Positions 49,207 through 59,156 are shown, counted from the stretch's first letter. The stretch: DNA of 64,000 nucleotides from an uncultured Lachnospira sp. (GCA_910585095.1 CAJUBU010000016.1:1-64000); one strand, 5' to 3'. Numbers and translations: made by a program. The notes: generated by a model not told the origin, from the letters alone.

Positions 49207-50118
49207 CTAAACGTGCATAATAATTTCTTCATCTTTTTTCACATACTCATAAATATTATTAGACAAAACTTCATCTGCTGAAACACCTTCAATATTGACT
49301 TCTCGAACCATTTTCTTTAGTATTTCTTTGTCAAATCCTTTCGACTTTGGCAAAAGAATAACCTCATGTACAGAAGATGGCAATATATAGACATCAGAAT
49401 CAATTGAATCCGCAAAATGTTCTAACACACCATCATAAAAAATGCAGGAAGCACCATTAATTCTTGTTTTGTTTGTCATTACATACATTTCATAATCTCG
49501 ATTAAACACATTGATACAATTATCTTCTGCATTACCTTGACATTCTCTTGCAAACTCGTTTAACAAAGAACTCATTGGCTTTATAACACACTCCAATAAT
49601 TCTGGTGTATTATCTACTGCTGCTAAATACAAATCTTCCTCTGTAATTTTCCATACTGCAAGATGTTCGTTATGAACCATTGCTGAAGCACTAATATTAT
49701 CCCAATGTTCAATAATAAAATAATAAACTACTGCTAAATCCAATACTTTTCTATGTGGTACATCAGCTAAAAGTTTTTGATTTTTATCATAATTTATCAC
49801 TTTATATATAATATTATCTTTGATATTTCTATAATCTTCAAAAAATTCTGTATTGATATCTATATTGCTCTTATTTTCTATATGAGTATTATAAATTTCA
49901 TCACATATTGTCTCAATACTACATCCATTGACATAATCCTTATAATAGTTATTTACATAAATAGTAGGTGCAACTTTGCTGCCTTCTTCCATTATCACAA
50001 TACCATCTAATTCTCTGCCATTATTTTTAATAATATGGTTTATTGTAATACTATCCTTTTTATCAGCGAGCTTTGCCACCCCCTCTTTTACATTATTTAA
50101 AAAATCATAATAGTTCAT
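49207..50118 (-). CDS. DUF5688 family protein
   Basis: A 303-residue protein with the sequence character of the DUF5688 family, common in Lachnospiraceae (FLNNVKEGVAKLADKKDSIT, DVPHRKVLDLAVVYYFIIEH, YILPSSVHEVILLPKSKGFD). The function is unknown; such genes are often multi-copy and lie near mobile DNA. It is a single-gene unit here. Confidence 0.75.
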   Translation of the reverse strand: MNYYDFLNNVKEGVAKLADKKDSITINHIIKNNGRELDGIVIMEEGSKVAPTIYVNNYYKDYVNGCSIETICDEIYNTHIENKSNIDINTEFFEDYRNIKDNIIYKVINYDKNQKLLADVPHRKVLDLAVVYYFIIEHWDNISASAMVHNEHLAVWKITEEDLYLAAVDNTPELLECVIKPMSSLLNEFARECQGNAEDNCINVFNRDYEMYVMTNKTRINGASCIFYDGVLEHFADSIDSDVYILPSSVHEVILLPKSKGFDKEILKKMVREVNIEGVSADEVLSNNIYEYVKKDEEIIMHV

Positions 50119-50791
50119 TTTATTCCTCTTTTCTGCGCTGCTTTTTGCACAAAGAACAAAAAATTCTTACAAATTTGTGACAAGCAACGCACAGACACAA
50201 ATCTCTTCATTTTATACTTCATACTTTGTAGACCATTATTAAATGAAAATTGATTAAAACTGGAACATTAAACCATACTATTATTTTGAAGACACTTATT
50301 TAAAAAATGATATTCAATATAATCTGATGGTATAGATGGGTGTATCTTTTTGATATGCCCATATTGGATACAGATTAAAATATCTGTAAAGTATTCATAG
50401 ACTGCATAATGCACAGCAAAGCTATAACATATTTTATCGTAGCAACATTCAACAATAGTTTAAATTAATCAATAGTTAACTTAAAATAAGACTCTTATCT
50501 TATTGCTTATACGAATAAATCTGCAAATACTATGAAAAAGAATTATAACTTTTAGTACTATAAAATTATATGTATCAATATTAAATCTTTAATATACAAA
50601 GAGTATATATCTTTGCTTTTGTTATGTCAATATACTAAATGTAATTTTTTTATTCTATTTTGGAAATTATGTTTATTTTATTAAAGAAAAATGTTATACT
50701 ATTTTTAGAAAATAAAAAAATGTTATACAGTTTTGCCAAAATTAAACTATTAACTCCTCTTAAAAATATGTTACAACATGGAGGCTAAAAA
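50119..50791. other. AT-rich intergenic region upstream of the MocR gene
   Basis: About 670 bp without a supportable gene. The right end holds a direct repeat (AAAAATGTTATAC at 50687-50699 and 50716-50728), the only clear signal. Confidence 0.55.
50687..50728 (+). promoter_or_regulatory. Direct repeats upstream of the MocR gene (candidate operator)
   Basis: Two copies of AAAAATGTTATAC start 29 bp apart, 64-105 bp before the start codon. MocR/PdxR regulators often bind direct repeats of this kind upstream of their own gene. Confidence 0.5.
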
Positions 50792-52291
50792 ATGCTCACA
50801 TATTCATTTGAAAATATTGGTTCTCAACATTTATATGAATATCTTTATCGCTGTATTAAAGCAGATATTATAAACGGTGTTCTCCCATCAGGTGAAAAGC
50901 TTCCTTCCAAAAGGTCTTTTGCCAAAAATCTTGGAATCAGTACGATTACTGTTGAAAATGCCTACGAACAATTAATTGCAGAGGGCTATATTTATTCTGT
51001 TGCCAAAAAAGGATACTATGTAGCTGATGTAACAATGATTGACACGTTACATCCCCTTGAATCTCCAAATACGGTTTTAAATGACTCTACATATCACGGC
51101 ACAATAACCTTTAATCAAGATGACCTTGCGTCAAGCAGCTGTTTCCCTGCCACACAAGATATTTTTCTTTCAAAGGATAACATACACCAATCTTATAAGA
51201 TTGATTTAACATCCAACAAAACACCTGCTACCATGTTTCCTTTTTACACTTGGTCCAAATATCTTCGTGAAGTGATAACGAACCAAAGCGATGCCCTGCT
51301 GCAATCTTGTCCTTCTGGTGGAATTTATGATTTAAGATGTGCAATCAGCCGCCATTTACGAGATTTTCGAGGAATGAATATCCATCCAGAACAAATTATT
51401 ATTGGTGCAGGAACAGAATATCTCTATGGACTGATTATACAACTTTTAGGACGAAACCATACGTTTGCTATGGAAGAACCTTGTTACAGCAAAATACGAA
51501 AAATTTATAAAAGCAATGATGTTTCCTGTAAATCCATTGTTATGGATGAACAAGGTGTCGATATTCATGCCCTCTATAAAAGCAAAGCCAATATTATACA
51601 TATATCACCTTCACACCACTTTCCAACAGGCGTTGTCACCAGTATAAAAAGGCGTTATGAACTTTTATCTTGGGCAATGAATAATAAAGACCATTATATT
51701 ATTGAAGATGATTACGACAGTGAATTTCGCCTATCAGGAAAACCCATTCCTTCCATGCAAAGTATTGATAAAACAGGACGTGTTATCTATATCAACACTT
51801 TTACAAAATCCTTAACGCCAACGATACGAATTAGTTATATGATTTTACCAATCAATCTTTTGCATCTTTTTAACAAAAAATTAGGTTTTTATTCTTGTAC
51901 TGTATCCAATTTTGAGCAGTATACATTGGCTCGTTTTATAGAGACAGGACATTTTGAAAAGCATATCAACCGAATGAGACTTTATTATAGAAAACAGCGG
52001 AATCAATTTATTGACGCTTTAGAACATAGCCCTATATCCGATAAAATAACGATTGACAAAGCCGATTCAGGTATTCATTTTCTAATGCAAATAGACACTC
52101 CTTTAACTGATAAACAACTGATAAAACACGCTTACAAAAATGGTTTAAAATTATCTTGTCTTTCGGATTATTATGAAAATTCTATATATGCCAAAAGCGG
52201 AATAATTGTTATCAATTACTCCGCTCTAAGCTCTGAAAATATAAGCACTACCGTAGAATTACTGTGCAAAACTATTCTTCATTCATTTTAA
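50792..52291 (+). CDS. MocR/PdxR-type transcriptional regulator
   Basis: The 499-residue product has an N-terminal GntR winged helix (GEKLPSKRSFAKNLGISTIT, residues about 35-54) and a class I aminotransferase-like domain. The PLP lysine lies in INTFTKSLTPTIRISYM and the substrate-fold motif in HYIIEDDYDSEFRL. Members sense PLP or amino-compounds. No target operon is adjacent; autoregulation is likely. It overlaps the end of copA, which is convergent. Confidence 0.88.
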   Translation: MLTYSFENIGSQHLYEYLYRCIKADIINGVLPSGEKLPSKRSFAKNLGISTITVENAYEQLIAEGYIYSVAKKGYYVADVTMIDTLHPLESPNTVLNDSTYHGTITFNQDDLASSSCFPATQDIFLSKDNIHQSYKIDLTSNKTPATMFPFYTWSKYLREVITNQSDALLQSCPSGGIYDLRCAISRHLRDFRGMNIHPEQIIIGAGTEYLYGLIIQLLGRNHTFAMEEPCYSKIRKIYKSNDVSCKSIVMDEQGVDIHALYKSKANIIHISPSHHFPTGVVTSIKRRYELLSWAMNNKDHYIIEDDYDSEFRLSGKPIPSMQSIDKTGRVIYINTFTKSLTPTIRISYMILPINLLHLFNKKLGFYSCTVSNFEQYTLARFIETGHFEKHINRMRLYYRKQRNQFIDALEHSPISDKITIDKADSGIHFLMQIDTPLTDKQLIKHAYKNGLKLSCLSDYYENSIYAKSGIIVINYSALSSENISTTVELLCKTILHSF

Positions 52292-52497
52292 ATAATATCG
52301 ACAACGGTATAATCTTGCTCTTCAATTGCATTTTTTATTATATCATTGTCGATATCTGCATTTAAAGAAATAACGGCTTTTCCATCAACATGGCTCACCT
52401 TTGCTTCATTGACCTGCTCCAATTTTTCAAGCACTTTCTTTACCCTTGCCTCACAGTGTTCACACATCATTCCTTTAATTGTAATTGTTTTTTCCAT
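52288..52497 (-). CDS. Possible separately translated CopZ-like copper chaperone (internal start)
   Basis: An ATG at 52497 lies 5 bases after AAGGAGG, within and in frame with copA. It would give a 69-residue protein with a CxxC copper site (GMMCEHCEA), the size of CopZ. The sequence looks like a copZ gene whose upstream stop was lost, so the ATPase carries it as a C-terminal domain while free CopZ may also be made. This is an inference from the ribosome binding site. Confidence 0.5.
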   Translation of the reverse strand: MEKTITIKGMMCEHCEARVKKVLEKLEQVNEAKVSHVDGKAVISLNADIDNDIIKNAIEEQDYTVVDII

Positions 52498-54954
52498 AAT
52501 AGCCTCCTTTTTATTCAATAAATAGTCCGCTTGCAAATCACGCTGACCATTCTTATTTACTTTCCTACTTGCTGTCCCATTATTTTCTGACAACTCTTGC
52601 TGTTCCTCAATAAATTCATCTTCTTTAACCTCTACCAGGTCTGACGATACTTCATTTTGCGCCCTATAAAAAGATTTAAAAAAATTAAGACGCAGCGCAT
52701 TTGTCACCACGCAAAAACTGGATAAACTCATTGCGGCTGCACCAAACATAGGATTGAGTTCCCAGCCAAATATAGGTATCCAAAGCCCTGCTGCAAGCGG
52801 TATTCCGATAACATTATAAAAGAATGCCCAAAATAAATTTTCATGGATATTTCTCAATGTCGCTCTACTAAGTTTAATGGCTGTCACAACATCGGTCAAT
52901 CTGCTTTTCATCAATATTACATCAGCGGCATCAATGGCAACATCTGCCCCAGCGCCAATAGCAATCCCCATATCTGCCTGAATCAATGCAGGTGCATCGT
53001 TAATTCCATCACCTACCATTGCCACTTTTTTCTGCTTTTTTAAATCCTTTATTGCGTTTTCTTTTCCATCTGGAAGTACTCCTGCAATGACCTTATTGAC
53101 GCCCACTTGTCTGCCAATAGCATTTGCGGTCTTTTCATTATCGCCTGTCAGCATAACAACTTCAATGCCCATATTTTTTAAAGCATCTATTGCCTGTGGG
53201 CTTTCTTGTTTTATAACATCAGCAACCGCAATAATTCCTAAAAGCTTGTTATCATAGACAAAATATAATGGGGTCTTTCCATTTTGCGCTAGTATATCCG
53301 CACAATTTTTTACTTTTTTGGAAACTGATGCATATTGATTGACAAATAAAAAATTGCCTCCAACAAGCTGCTTTCCCTTGTACATAGCCTGTAAACCATT
53401 TCCAGCAACCGCCTTAAAGTCTTGTACTTCTTCCAATGAAATATTTTTTGTATTACCATATTCCACAATAGCTTTCGATAGTGGATGTTCACTTTTTTGC
53501 TCTAATACATATGCCATTTTAAGCAACATATCGCGGCTTTTTTGTTGTTCTTTTTTTGCACAGTAAGGAATAATATCCGTAACCTTAGGCTGTCCTTTTG
53601 TAATGGTTCCTGTTTTATCTAAAACCACAACGCCAACTTTTCCTGTTTCTTCCAAAGAGACAGCCGTTTTAAACAAAATCCCATTTCTTGCGCCAACGCC
53701 ATTGCCAACCATAACGGCTACGGGTGTTGCAAGCCCTAAAGCACATGGACAGCTGATTACTAAAACTGATATTCCTCTTGCCAGCGCATATCCAAAAGCC
53801 GCTCCTGACACAAGCCATACTAAAATAGTAACCATTGCTATCACAATGACTGCTGGTACAAATATACCCGACACTTTATCTGCTACCTTCGCAATGGGCG
53901 CTTTTGTTGCAGTCGCATCACTTACCATCTGTATAATCTGAGCAAGTGTTGTATCCTTGCCGACATTGACCGCCTGACAGCGAATAAATCCCGATTGATT
54001 GATTGTTCCCGCATAAACATGGTCTCCTTTTTGTTTATCCACAGGTATACTTTCCCCTGTAAGCGCCGATTCATTGACAGCACTGATACCATCTGTTACA
54101 ACACCATCAACAGGAATATTTCCTCCTGGTCTTACAATAAATTCATCGCCAGCGACTACTTCACTTACAGAAACCGTAACTTCCTGTCCATCTCTTATAA
54201 CAACAGCTGTCTTAGGCGCTAATTTCATCAAACCTTTTAAAGCATCGGTCGTTCTTCCTTTTGATTTTGCTTCCAGCATTTTTCCAACCGTAATTAATGT
54301 TAAAATCATGGCAGCAGACTCAAAATAAAACTCGTGCATATACGCCATCACAAGAGCAGTATTGCCTTTCACCTGTGCATCCGTCATCATAAATAATGCA
54401 AATGTACTATATATAAAAGCCGCACCTGCACCTAACGCAACCAATGTATCCATATTAGGCGCTCGGTGAATCAATCCTTTAAAACCGCTCACAAAAAACT
54501 TTTGATTGATAACCATGATTATAATGGTAAGCAACATCTGCAACAGTCCCATAGCAATATGATTTTGTGCTAAAAAGGATGGTACAGACCAATTCCACAT
54601 CATATGCCCCATAGAAAAATACATTAATATAAGTAAAAAAACAACTGAAAAGAGAAGCCTCTTTTTTAATTTTGGCGTTTCCTTATCCTGCAATGCTTCC
54701 TCTTGTGCAGCATAATCGACAAAAGAATCCGCATTGCTATTTTTTGTTGAATCCCCTGATTTTACTGATGCACCATATCCTGCTTCTTCTACCGCCTTAA
54801 TAATATCCGAAGGTTTCGCAGTCCCCTCCACGCCCATTGAATTGGTGAGAAGGTTTACGGAACAAGCGGTCACGCCATCTATCTTTTTTACTGCTTTTTC
54901 CACTCTGGCACTACATGCCGCACAACTCATGCCAGTCACTTGATATTGTTCCAT
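52288..54954 (-). CDS. copA: Copper-exporting P-type ATPase with N- and C-terminal HMA domains
   Basis: The ATG at 54954 follows GGGAGA. Residues 1-70 form an HMA domain (GMSCAACS), followed by membrane spans, actuator TGES motif (SALTGESIPVDKQ), CPC motif (VISCPCALGLATPVAVM), phosphorylation DKTGTITKGQ, and GDGINDAPAL. The C-terminal 69 residues are a second HMA domain (IKGMMCEHCEARVKKVLEKL). Such a CopZ-like C-terminal domain is unusual; it follows a perfect internal ribosome binding site. It exports Cu(I). It is expressed with csoR from the operator at 56002. Confidence 0.93.
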   Translation of the reverse strand: MEQYQVTGMSCAACSARVEKAVKKIDGVTACSVNLLTNSMGVEGTAKPSDIIKAVEEAGYGASVKSGDSTKNSNADSFVDYAAQEEALQDKETPKLKKRLLFSVVFLLILMYFSMGHMMWNWSVPSFLAQNHIAMGLLQMLLTIIIMVINQKFFVSGFKGLIHRAPNMDTLVALGAGAAFIYSTFALFMMTDAQVKGNTALVMAYMHEFYFESAAMILTLITVGKMLEAKSKGRTTDALKGLMKLAPKTAVVIRDGQEVTVSVSEVVAGDEFIVRPGGNIPVDGVVTDGISAVNESALTGESIPVDKQKGDHVYAGTINQSGFIRCQAVNVGKDTTLAQIIQMVSDATATKAPIAKVADKVSGIFVPAVIVIAMVTILVWLVSGAAFGYALARGISVLVISCPCALGLATPVAVMVGNGVGARNGILFKTAVSLEETGKVGVVVLDKTGTITKGQPKVTDIIPYCAKKEQQKSRDMLLKMAYVLEQKSEHPLSKAIVEYGNTKNISLEEVQDFKAVAGNGLQAMYKGKQLVGGNFLFVNQYASVSKKVKNCADILAQNGKTPLYFVYDNKLLGIIAVADVIKQESPQAIDALKNMGIEVVMLTGDNEKTANAIGRQVGVNKVIAGVLPDGKENAIKDLKKQKKVAMVGDGINDAPALIQADMGIAIGAGADVAIDAADVILMKSRLTDVVTAIKLSRATLRNIHENLFWAFFYNVIGIPLAAGLWIPIFGWELNPMFGAAAMSLSSFCVVTNALRLNFFKSFYRAQNEVSSDLVEVKEDEFIEEQQELSENNGTASRKVNKNGQRDLQADYLLNKKEAIMEKTITIKGMMCEHCEARVKKVLEKLEQVNEAKVSHVDGKAVISLNADIDNDIIKNAIEEQDYTVVDII

Positions 54955-55039
54955 ATTTATCTCCCATTCTTGCTCAGCCTGCAAGTCCTAGCATAAGCAC
55001 AAACTTGCGTGTGAAAAATTTATTTTTCACACTATCTTT

Positions 55040-55333
55040 TTACTTCATCAATTTTTTTAACACTTCTAAAAGCTCATCAATCGTTTCTTCATTGCCTTCC
55101 TTGATATCATTCATCACACATGTTTTGATATGATTTGCCAGCAATTCTTTGCTAAATCCGCTGAGTGCTGCGCTTACTGCCGCCACTTGTGTTAAAATAT
55201 CAATACAGTAGACATCTTTTTCAACCATACCGCGAATACCACGTATTTGTCCTTCTATTCTACTAAGCCTGTTAATAAGTGCTTTATACTCCTTTTCTGT
55301 TCTCTGTTTTTTTCTGTTACAGCAAGAATCCAT
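55040..55333 (-). CDS. csoR: CsoR-type copper-sensing repressor
   Basis: A 97-residue helical protein (LINRLSRIEGQIRGIRGMVE) with the Cu(I) ligands Cys in DVYCIDILTQ, then His and Cys in ANHIKTCVMND (the C-H-C set of CsoR). The ATG follows AAGGAG. It lies between the unknown 55392-55955 gene and copA. It would repress the operon through the palindrome at 56006-56024. Confidence 0.92.
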   Translation of the reverse strand: MDSCCNRKKQRTEKEYKALINRLSRIEGQIRGIRGMVEKDVYCIDILTQVAAVSAALSGFSKELLANHIKTCVMNDIKEGNEETIDELLEVLKKLMK

Positions 55334-55391
55334 ATATTCTCCTTATTTTTTTTAATAAATAAACCATCTTTTTTGTAAAATATTGAAAATC

Positions 55392-55955
55392 TTACCTTTC
55401 CATTGAAATGGAACATTCCTCCCAACTCGAAATGCGCTCCAAATTCTTCAACCACTCTAGTTGAAATCCCGTAGAGGAATAGCCACGCCCGTTGAAAAAA
55501 TATTCCTGTGGAAACACATCCTCGCCAATCCAACGTAAATTTTCTTTCGGTATATTATAATCAAAACTCCAGTTTTGCCAGAAACCCAACATCGAATCAC
55601 CAAACGGATTGTCATAGTCAGGTCGAGCTAGAAACACGCCTTCTGCCGTTCGCTCTGCGGGCGGAAAGGCTACAAAAATAGGATTTTCTCCGCCTAGACC
55701 AGCACGATACCCCATCAGCCATATGGTCAAGTTCATCAAATCAAAAAATCTTCCTGGTTGAGGCCAGCGCACAAGAGTCCACTTTGCTTCCTCTGGCAAA
55801 GCAGTGATTTGAAAAGAAAAAGGAATCCTATCCTCTGCGGCGCAAATATCAGGATACTCTTTCAAAAGCTGAATTGCCTGCTCCACAGGACAGTTGATAA
55901 TAGAAAAACAGGTATAACCTGTCAGGTCAAAAGGAAAATTTGGCTGTTTGCTCAT
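55392..55955 (-). CDS. Uncharacterised protein, first gene of the copper operon
   Basis: A 187-residue protein rich in Trp, Phe and Pro (FDLMNLTIWLMGYRAGLGGE; SMLGFWQNWSFDYNIPKENL) with few Cys or His. It is richer in G and C than its neighbours, which suggests recent transfer. I recognise no family. It starts 47 bp after the CsoR-type promoter, so it is probably copper-induced with csoR and copA. Confidence 0.7.
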   Translation of the reverse strand: MSKQPNFPFDLTGYTCFSIINCPVEQAIQLLKEYPDICAAEDRIPFSFQITALPEEAKWTLVRWPQPGRFFDLMNLTIWLMGYRAGLGGENPIFVAFPPAERTAEGVFLARPDYDNPFGDSMLGFWQNWSFDYNIPKENLRWIGEDVFPQEYFFNGRGYSSTGFQLEWLKNLERISSWEECSISMER

Positions 55956-56001
55956 TGTATTTTACTCCTTAAATAAATGATAATTTTATATTTATACGAG
56001 T

Positions 56002-56030
56002 ATAATATACCCATATAGGGTATATGTCAA
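56002..56030 (-). promoter_or_regulatory. Copper operon promoter with CsoR-type operator
   Basis: On the minus strand TTGACA (56025-56030) and TATTAT (56002-56007) have a 17-bp spacer. The spacer holds the palindrome TATACCC-ATATA-GGGTATA (56006-56024 on the plus strand), the A/T-flanked CCC/GGG form of CsoR sites. A repressor bound there would block the promoter directly. Confidence 0.8.
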
Positions 56031-56189
56031 TAAAAAAATAATTTATTATAGTGTATCCAAAAATTAATGGAAACGAATTGACAAAAATTTGATGGACAAA
56101 TACAATAATAAAATCAAGATGAAAGGAAATGTTTGCAGTGATTTGTTACAATTTCCATTTAAAAAAATCACTTCATAACAGATTAATTA

Positions 56190-56524
56190 ATGTATTATAA
56201 ATTGCAGCCGTTACGGATTCAGGCAGGATGGAAAGTAGTATATAATAATTTTACAGAATATGATATCCATATACATGACAAAAAAGATTCATTTGAATTA
56301 CATGAAGATTTATTACAGCTATATAATGAAAAAGCCAATTTACTGATTGATTTGGGCTGGTATCCAAGTTATGACATAAATGGAAATTATCTTTTAATGC
56401 TTGTCCAAAATCTTCAGTGGAATTATCCATTAGAACAGATTTCATCAACATCAAAAAAAAAATTATTGCCTATATCGAAAAATGGGTATGCCGTGATTTT
56501 TTTGCAAAATATTGCAATAAATAA
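56190..56524 (+). pseudogene. Uncharacterised Lachnospiraceae protein gene with a poly-A frameshift
   Basis: The frame starts MYYKLQPLRIQAGWKVVYNN and continues LLIDLGWYPSYDINGNYLLM. At a run of ten A (56453-56462) it changes to an unusual sequence. With 11 (or 8) A the frame reads IIAYIEKWVCRDFFAKYCNK and a stop at 56524, which fits the rest of this family as I remember it. It is a pseudogene, a slippage-controlled gene or a sequence error. The uninterrupted frame to 56600 is unlikely to be the true product. Confidence 0.6.
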
Positions 56525-56545
56525 TTTAACCTTATCAAGAAAGTC

Positions 56546-56578
56546 CCCCACTTCAATGCTGCAAAGGCATAAGTGGGG
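56546..56578. terminator. Hairpin between the convergent genes
   Basis: CCCCACTT and AAGTGGGG form an 8-bp stem. On the plus strand it is followed by TAACGAATTTTTATTG. It would terminate both converging transcripts. Confidence 0.6.
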
Positions 56579-56588
56579 TAACGAATTT

Positions 56589-59042
56589 TTATTGTGTTAA
56601 ATACTCCATTAAAACATCAAATACAGGCTTTTCAAGCTGCATTGCCATTAAATTTGATATTATTATCATCTTATCCTGAATATCTTTAAACATATTGTAA
56701 ATATCACGCTTTGTATTATTGTTTATCTGAGCTTGCAGCAAAAAATCATAAATTCTGTCATCCATCCATTCACCGCTGTATTCCAAAGACTTACCAGAAG
56801 ACGTTGCAAGCTGTATCGCAAAATTACTGTTTTCTTCAAAACGTTCATAAGACATAGAATCCATCGTAACCGTCCATGTATGCGTTTTGGCGTCATAGAC
56901 TGCCGGAATAATGGCTTTTTTACTGCTAAAGGTTACATCTGAACCAAATCCCCTAAACAACAGTCTGTATGCTCTTGCTTTTGGAAGAATTGAGGTATCT
57001 CCTTTAACATGGATTGAAAACTGTGCGCTGTTTTGATTCCAGTCAAGCGTAAAACATGTCAACGCGTAAACACCTTTTTGATATTCAAAACCATCTCCCT
57101 CATCTTCATAAAGTGAAAATGTATTTGAACCGCCAGGACATATAAGAACATCAAGAACATCAGGCAATTGAATTGAATTACACAAAACGTGGTCTAAATT
57201 GTCAAAACTATTAAAAGAATCTATATTTCCTGAAAGCGGAACAATTGCGCCCGATTTTGCAAGGACAGGGATATTTTGAATACTTCTGTTTAATATAGCT
57301 TTTTTACCACAATCCCCGCCATTATAGACATCACCTGTAAAAATATCTGTCCATAATCCTTTAGGTATAAAACATTCTACTCCTGCCCTGCACGAACTAT
57401 GTTCACATGGAACGGTAATCGGACATACCAGCAGCTCACTTCCAAGAAAGTATTGATTTTTATATAAATATGCCATCTCCTCAAAAGGATAATAATAATA
57501 TACAGGTATAATCACAGGAACAAGCTCTGTATGACAGCGATAATTTAATGTATATAAATACGGAATCATACAATGTCTGAAACGCAGTATATCTTCCATA
57601 ATGCTGCAATACGGTTCGGGATAATTCCATGTCTCTTTGCCACAGAAAAGATTTGAGCTGCTGTGCAGCCTGTTAATTGGTGAAAATACACCAAACTGAT
57701 ACCAGCGGACTGCAAGCTCATTGTCTTTGTAACCATTCATATGCCCGCCAATATCATGGCTCCACCATGTATAACCAACATTGGAAGCAGTCGCTGTAAA
57801 ATACGGCTGAAATGCCAGCGATTCCCATGATACAATGGTATCTCCTGAAAATCCAAGAGGATAACGATGACTGCCAAGCCCGCTGTAACGGGACAAAATA
57901 AGCCCCCTTTTCCCACTGTGTTCCATATCGTGAAAATGATAATAATTAAGAAGCCACAGCGGGTCTAATCCGCTGATTACACTGTTGCTTCCCTGCTGCC
58001 AGTCAATCCACCAAAAATCAACACCTTCCTTTTCACGAGGATGATGCAAAAACTTAAAATATGCCGTTATAAATTCTTTATTGGTCAAATCAAATTCAAT
58101 CGTTTTTTTGCTTTCAGGATTTATTCCCATAAACTGTGCCATATCCGTGTACATTTCTTCAAAAGAACGCACACCTGACGCAGGATGTACATTTAATGTT
58201 ACATGATAGCCATGTTTATGAACCCACTCAAGAAATGCTGCAGGATTCGGAAAAAGCTCGCGATTCCATGTATAGCCTGTCCAGCCTCCACCTGATTCCA
58301 TTGGCACATTAACAATATGCCAGTCCATATCCATAACGGCAACCGTAAACGGAATTTTTCGATTTTCAAATTCTGTCAGAAGTTGTGTATAACTGTCTTC
58401 ACTGTATTTCCAATAACGGCTCCACCAGTTGCCCAGCGCATATCTTGGAAGAAGCGGAACGGCTCCCGACAACAAATAAAAATCATGTATACATTGAAAA
58501 TAATCACGTCCATATGCAAGATAATATACATCGGTTTCTTTATGCAGTCTTTTTACAGGATTGCCTTCCTCATCAATAACAAAGGAATTGCTGTCATCAA
58601 AAAATGTTCGCCCGCTTTTGTCCATAAGCCCATAGTCAAGAGGAAGCTCACCGTCAATACGGTCTAGTGTCCTTGCAGTTCCTTTTAAATTATGCTCACG
58701 CGGAGGATATCCGTAGGTTTTCGTTCCAAAATACCATCTGCCCCCATAATTGGTAAAATCATATTTGACATCAATAAAAAGATTGACCTCATTAAATTCT
58801 TGTTTATTATACACCATATGAAATGCTTTCGTATCAATTTCAAGTCGCTGGTCTGATTCTATAACCGTAAATTCAGGTACAGAGAAATTTCGGTTAAGAA
58901 CCGTCTGTGTAGCCAAATCTTCAAAAATACCCGATTCTGAATATTCCATTCTCAGCATTTGCGGTGTTAAAACAGAAAAACGATAATGTTTTCCCTGTAC
59001 AATACAAGCTGGATTGCACATACTATGCTTATTGTTGTTCAT
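56589..59042 (-). CDS. GH31-family alpha-glycosidase
   Basis: The 817-residue product has the GH31 barrel: PLLPRYALGNWWSRYWKYSE, IPFTVAVMDMDWHIVN, the nucleophile Asp in VDFWWIDWQQGSNS and the acid/base Asp in LGFSGDTIVSWESL. The N-terminal galactose-mutarotase-like part has YGRDYFQCIHDFYLLSGAV. There is no signal peptide, so it acts in the cytoplasm, probably as an alpha-glucosidase or related exo-glycosidase. Substrate cannot be settled here. It is a single gene unit. Confidence 0.9.
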   Translation of the reverse strand: MNNNKHSMCNPACIVQGKHYRFSVLTPQMLRMEYSESGIFEDLATQTVLNRNFSVPEFTVIESDQRLEIDTKAFHMVYNKQEFNEVNLFIDVKYDFTNYGGRWYFGTKTYGYPPREHNLKGTARTLDRIDGELPLDYGLMDKSGRTFFDDSNSFVIDEEGNPVKRLHKETDVYYLAYGRDYFQCIHDFYLLSGAVPLLPRYALGNWWSRYWKYSEDSYTQLLTEFENRKIPFTVAVMDMDWHIVNVPMESGGGWTGYTWNRELFPNPAAFLEWVHKHGYHVTLNVHPASGVRSFEEMYTDMAQFMGINPESKKTIEFDLTNKEFITAYFKFLHHPREKEGVDFWWIDWQQGSNSVISGLDPLWLLNYYHFHDMEHSGKRGLILSRYSGLGSHRYPLGFSGDTIVSWESLAFQPYFTATASNVGYTWWSHDIGGHMNGYKDNELAVRWYQFGVFSPINRLHSSSNLFCGKETWNYPEPYCSIMEDILRFRHCMIPYLYTLNYRCHTELVPVIIPVYYYYPFEEMAYLYKNQYFLGSELLVCPITVPCEHSSCRAGVECFIPKGLWTDIFTGDVYNGGDCGKKAILNRSIQNIPVLAKSGAIVPLSGNIDSFNSFDNLDHVLCNSIQLPDVLDVLICPGGSNTFSLYEDEGDGFEYQKGVYALTCFTLDWNQNSAQFSIHVKGDTSILPKARAYRLLFRGFGSDVTFSSKKAIIPAVYDAKTHTWTVTMDSMSYERFEENSNFAIQLATSSGKSLEYSGEWMDDRIYDFLLQAQINNNTKRDIYNMFKDIQDKMIIISNLMAMQLEKPVFDVLMEYLTQ

Positions 59043-59156
59043 TATACTCTCCTAAATTTCTATTGCAAAACATCCTACAAAAATTTGCGCAAATATTGTT
59101 ACAGCAAGCCTTATTTGTCATGCTTTAACACAAATAAGGCAATACCTATTTTTATT

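Noticed and set aside
53603..53941. Plus-strand 112-residue frame inside copA
   Set aside because: It is the mirror of the CPC/DKTGT region of the ATPase and has no ribosome binding site or family features.
55255..55533. A 92-residue minus-strand frame between the unknown copper-operon gene and csoR
   Set aside because: It overlaps the ends of both genes in another frame, has no ribosome binding site, and its sequence has no protein-family character.
56546..56578. IS200/IS605-type end hairpin
   Set aside because: The stem resembles such ends, but there is no transposase or TnpB remnant nearby and it lies where a two-way terminator is expected.
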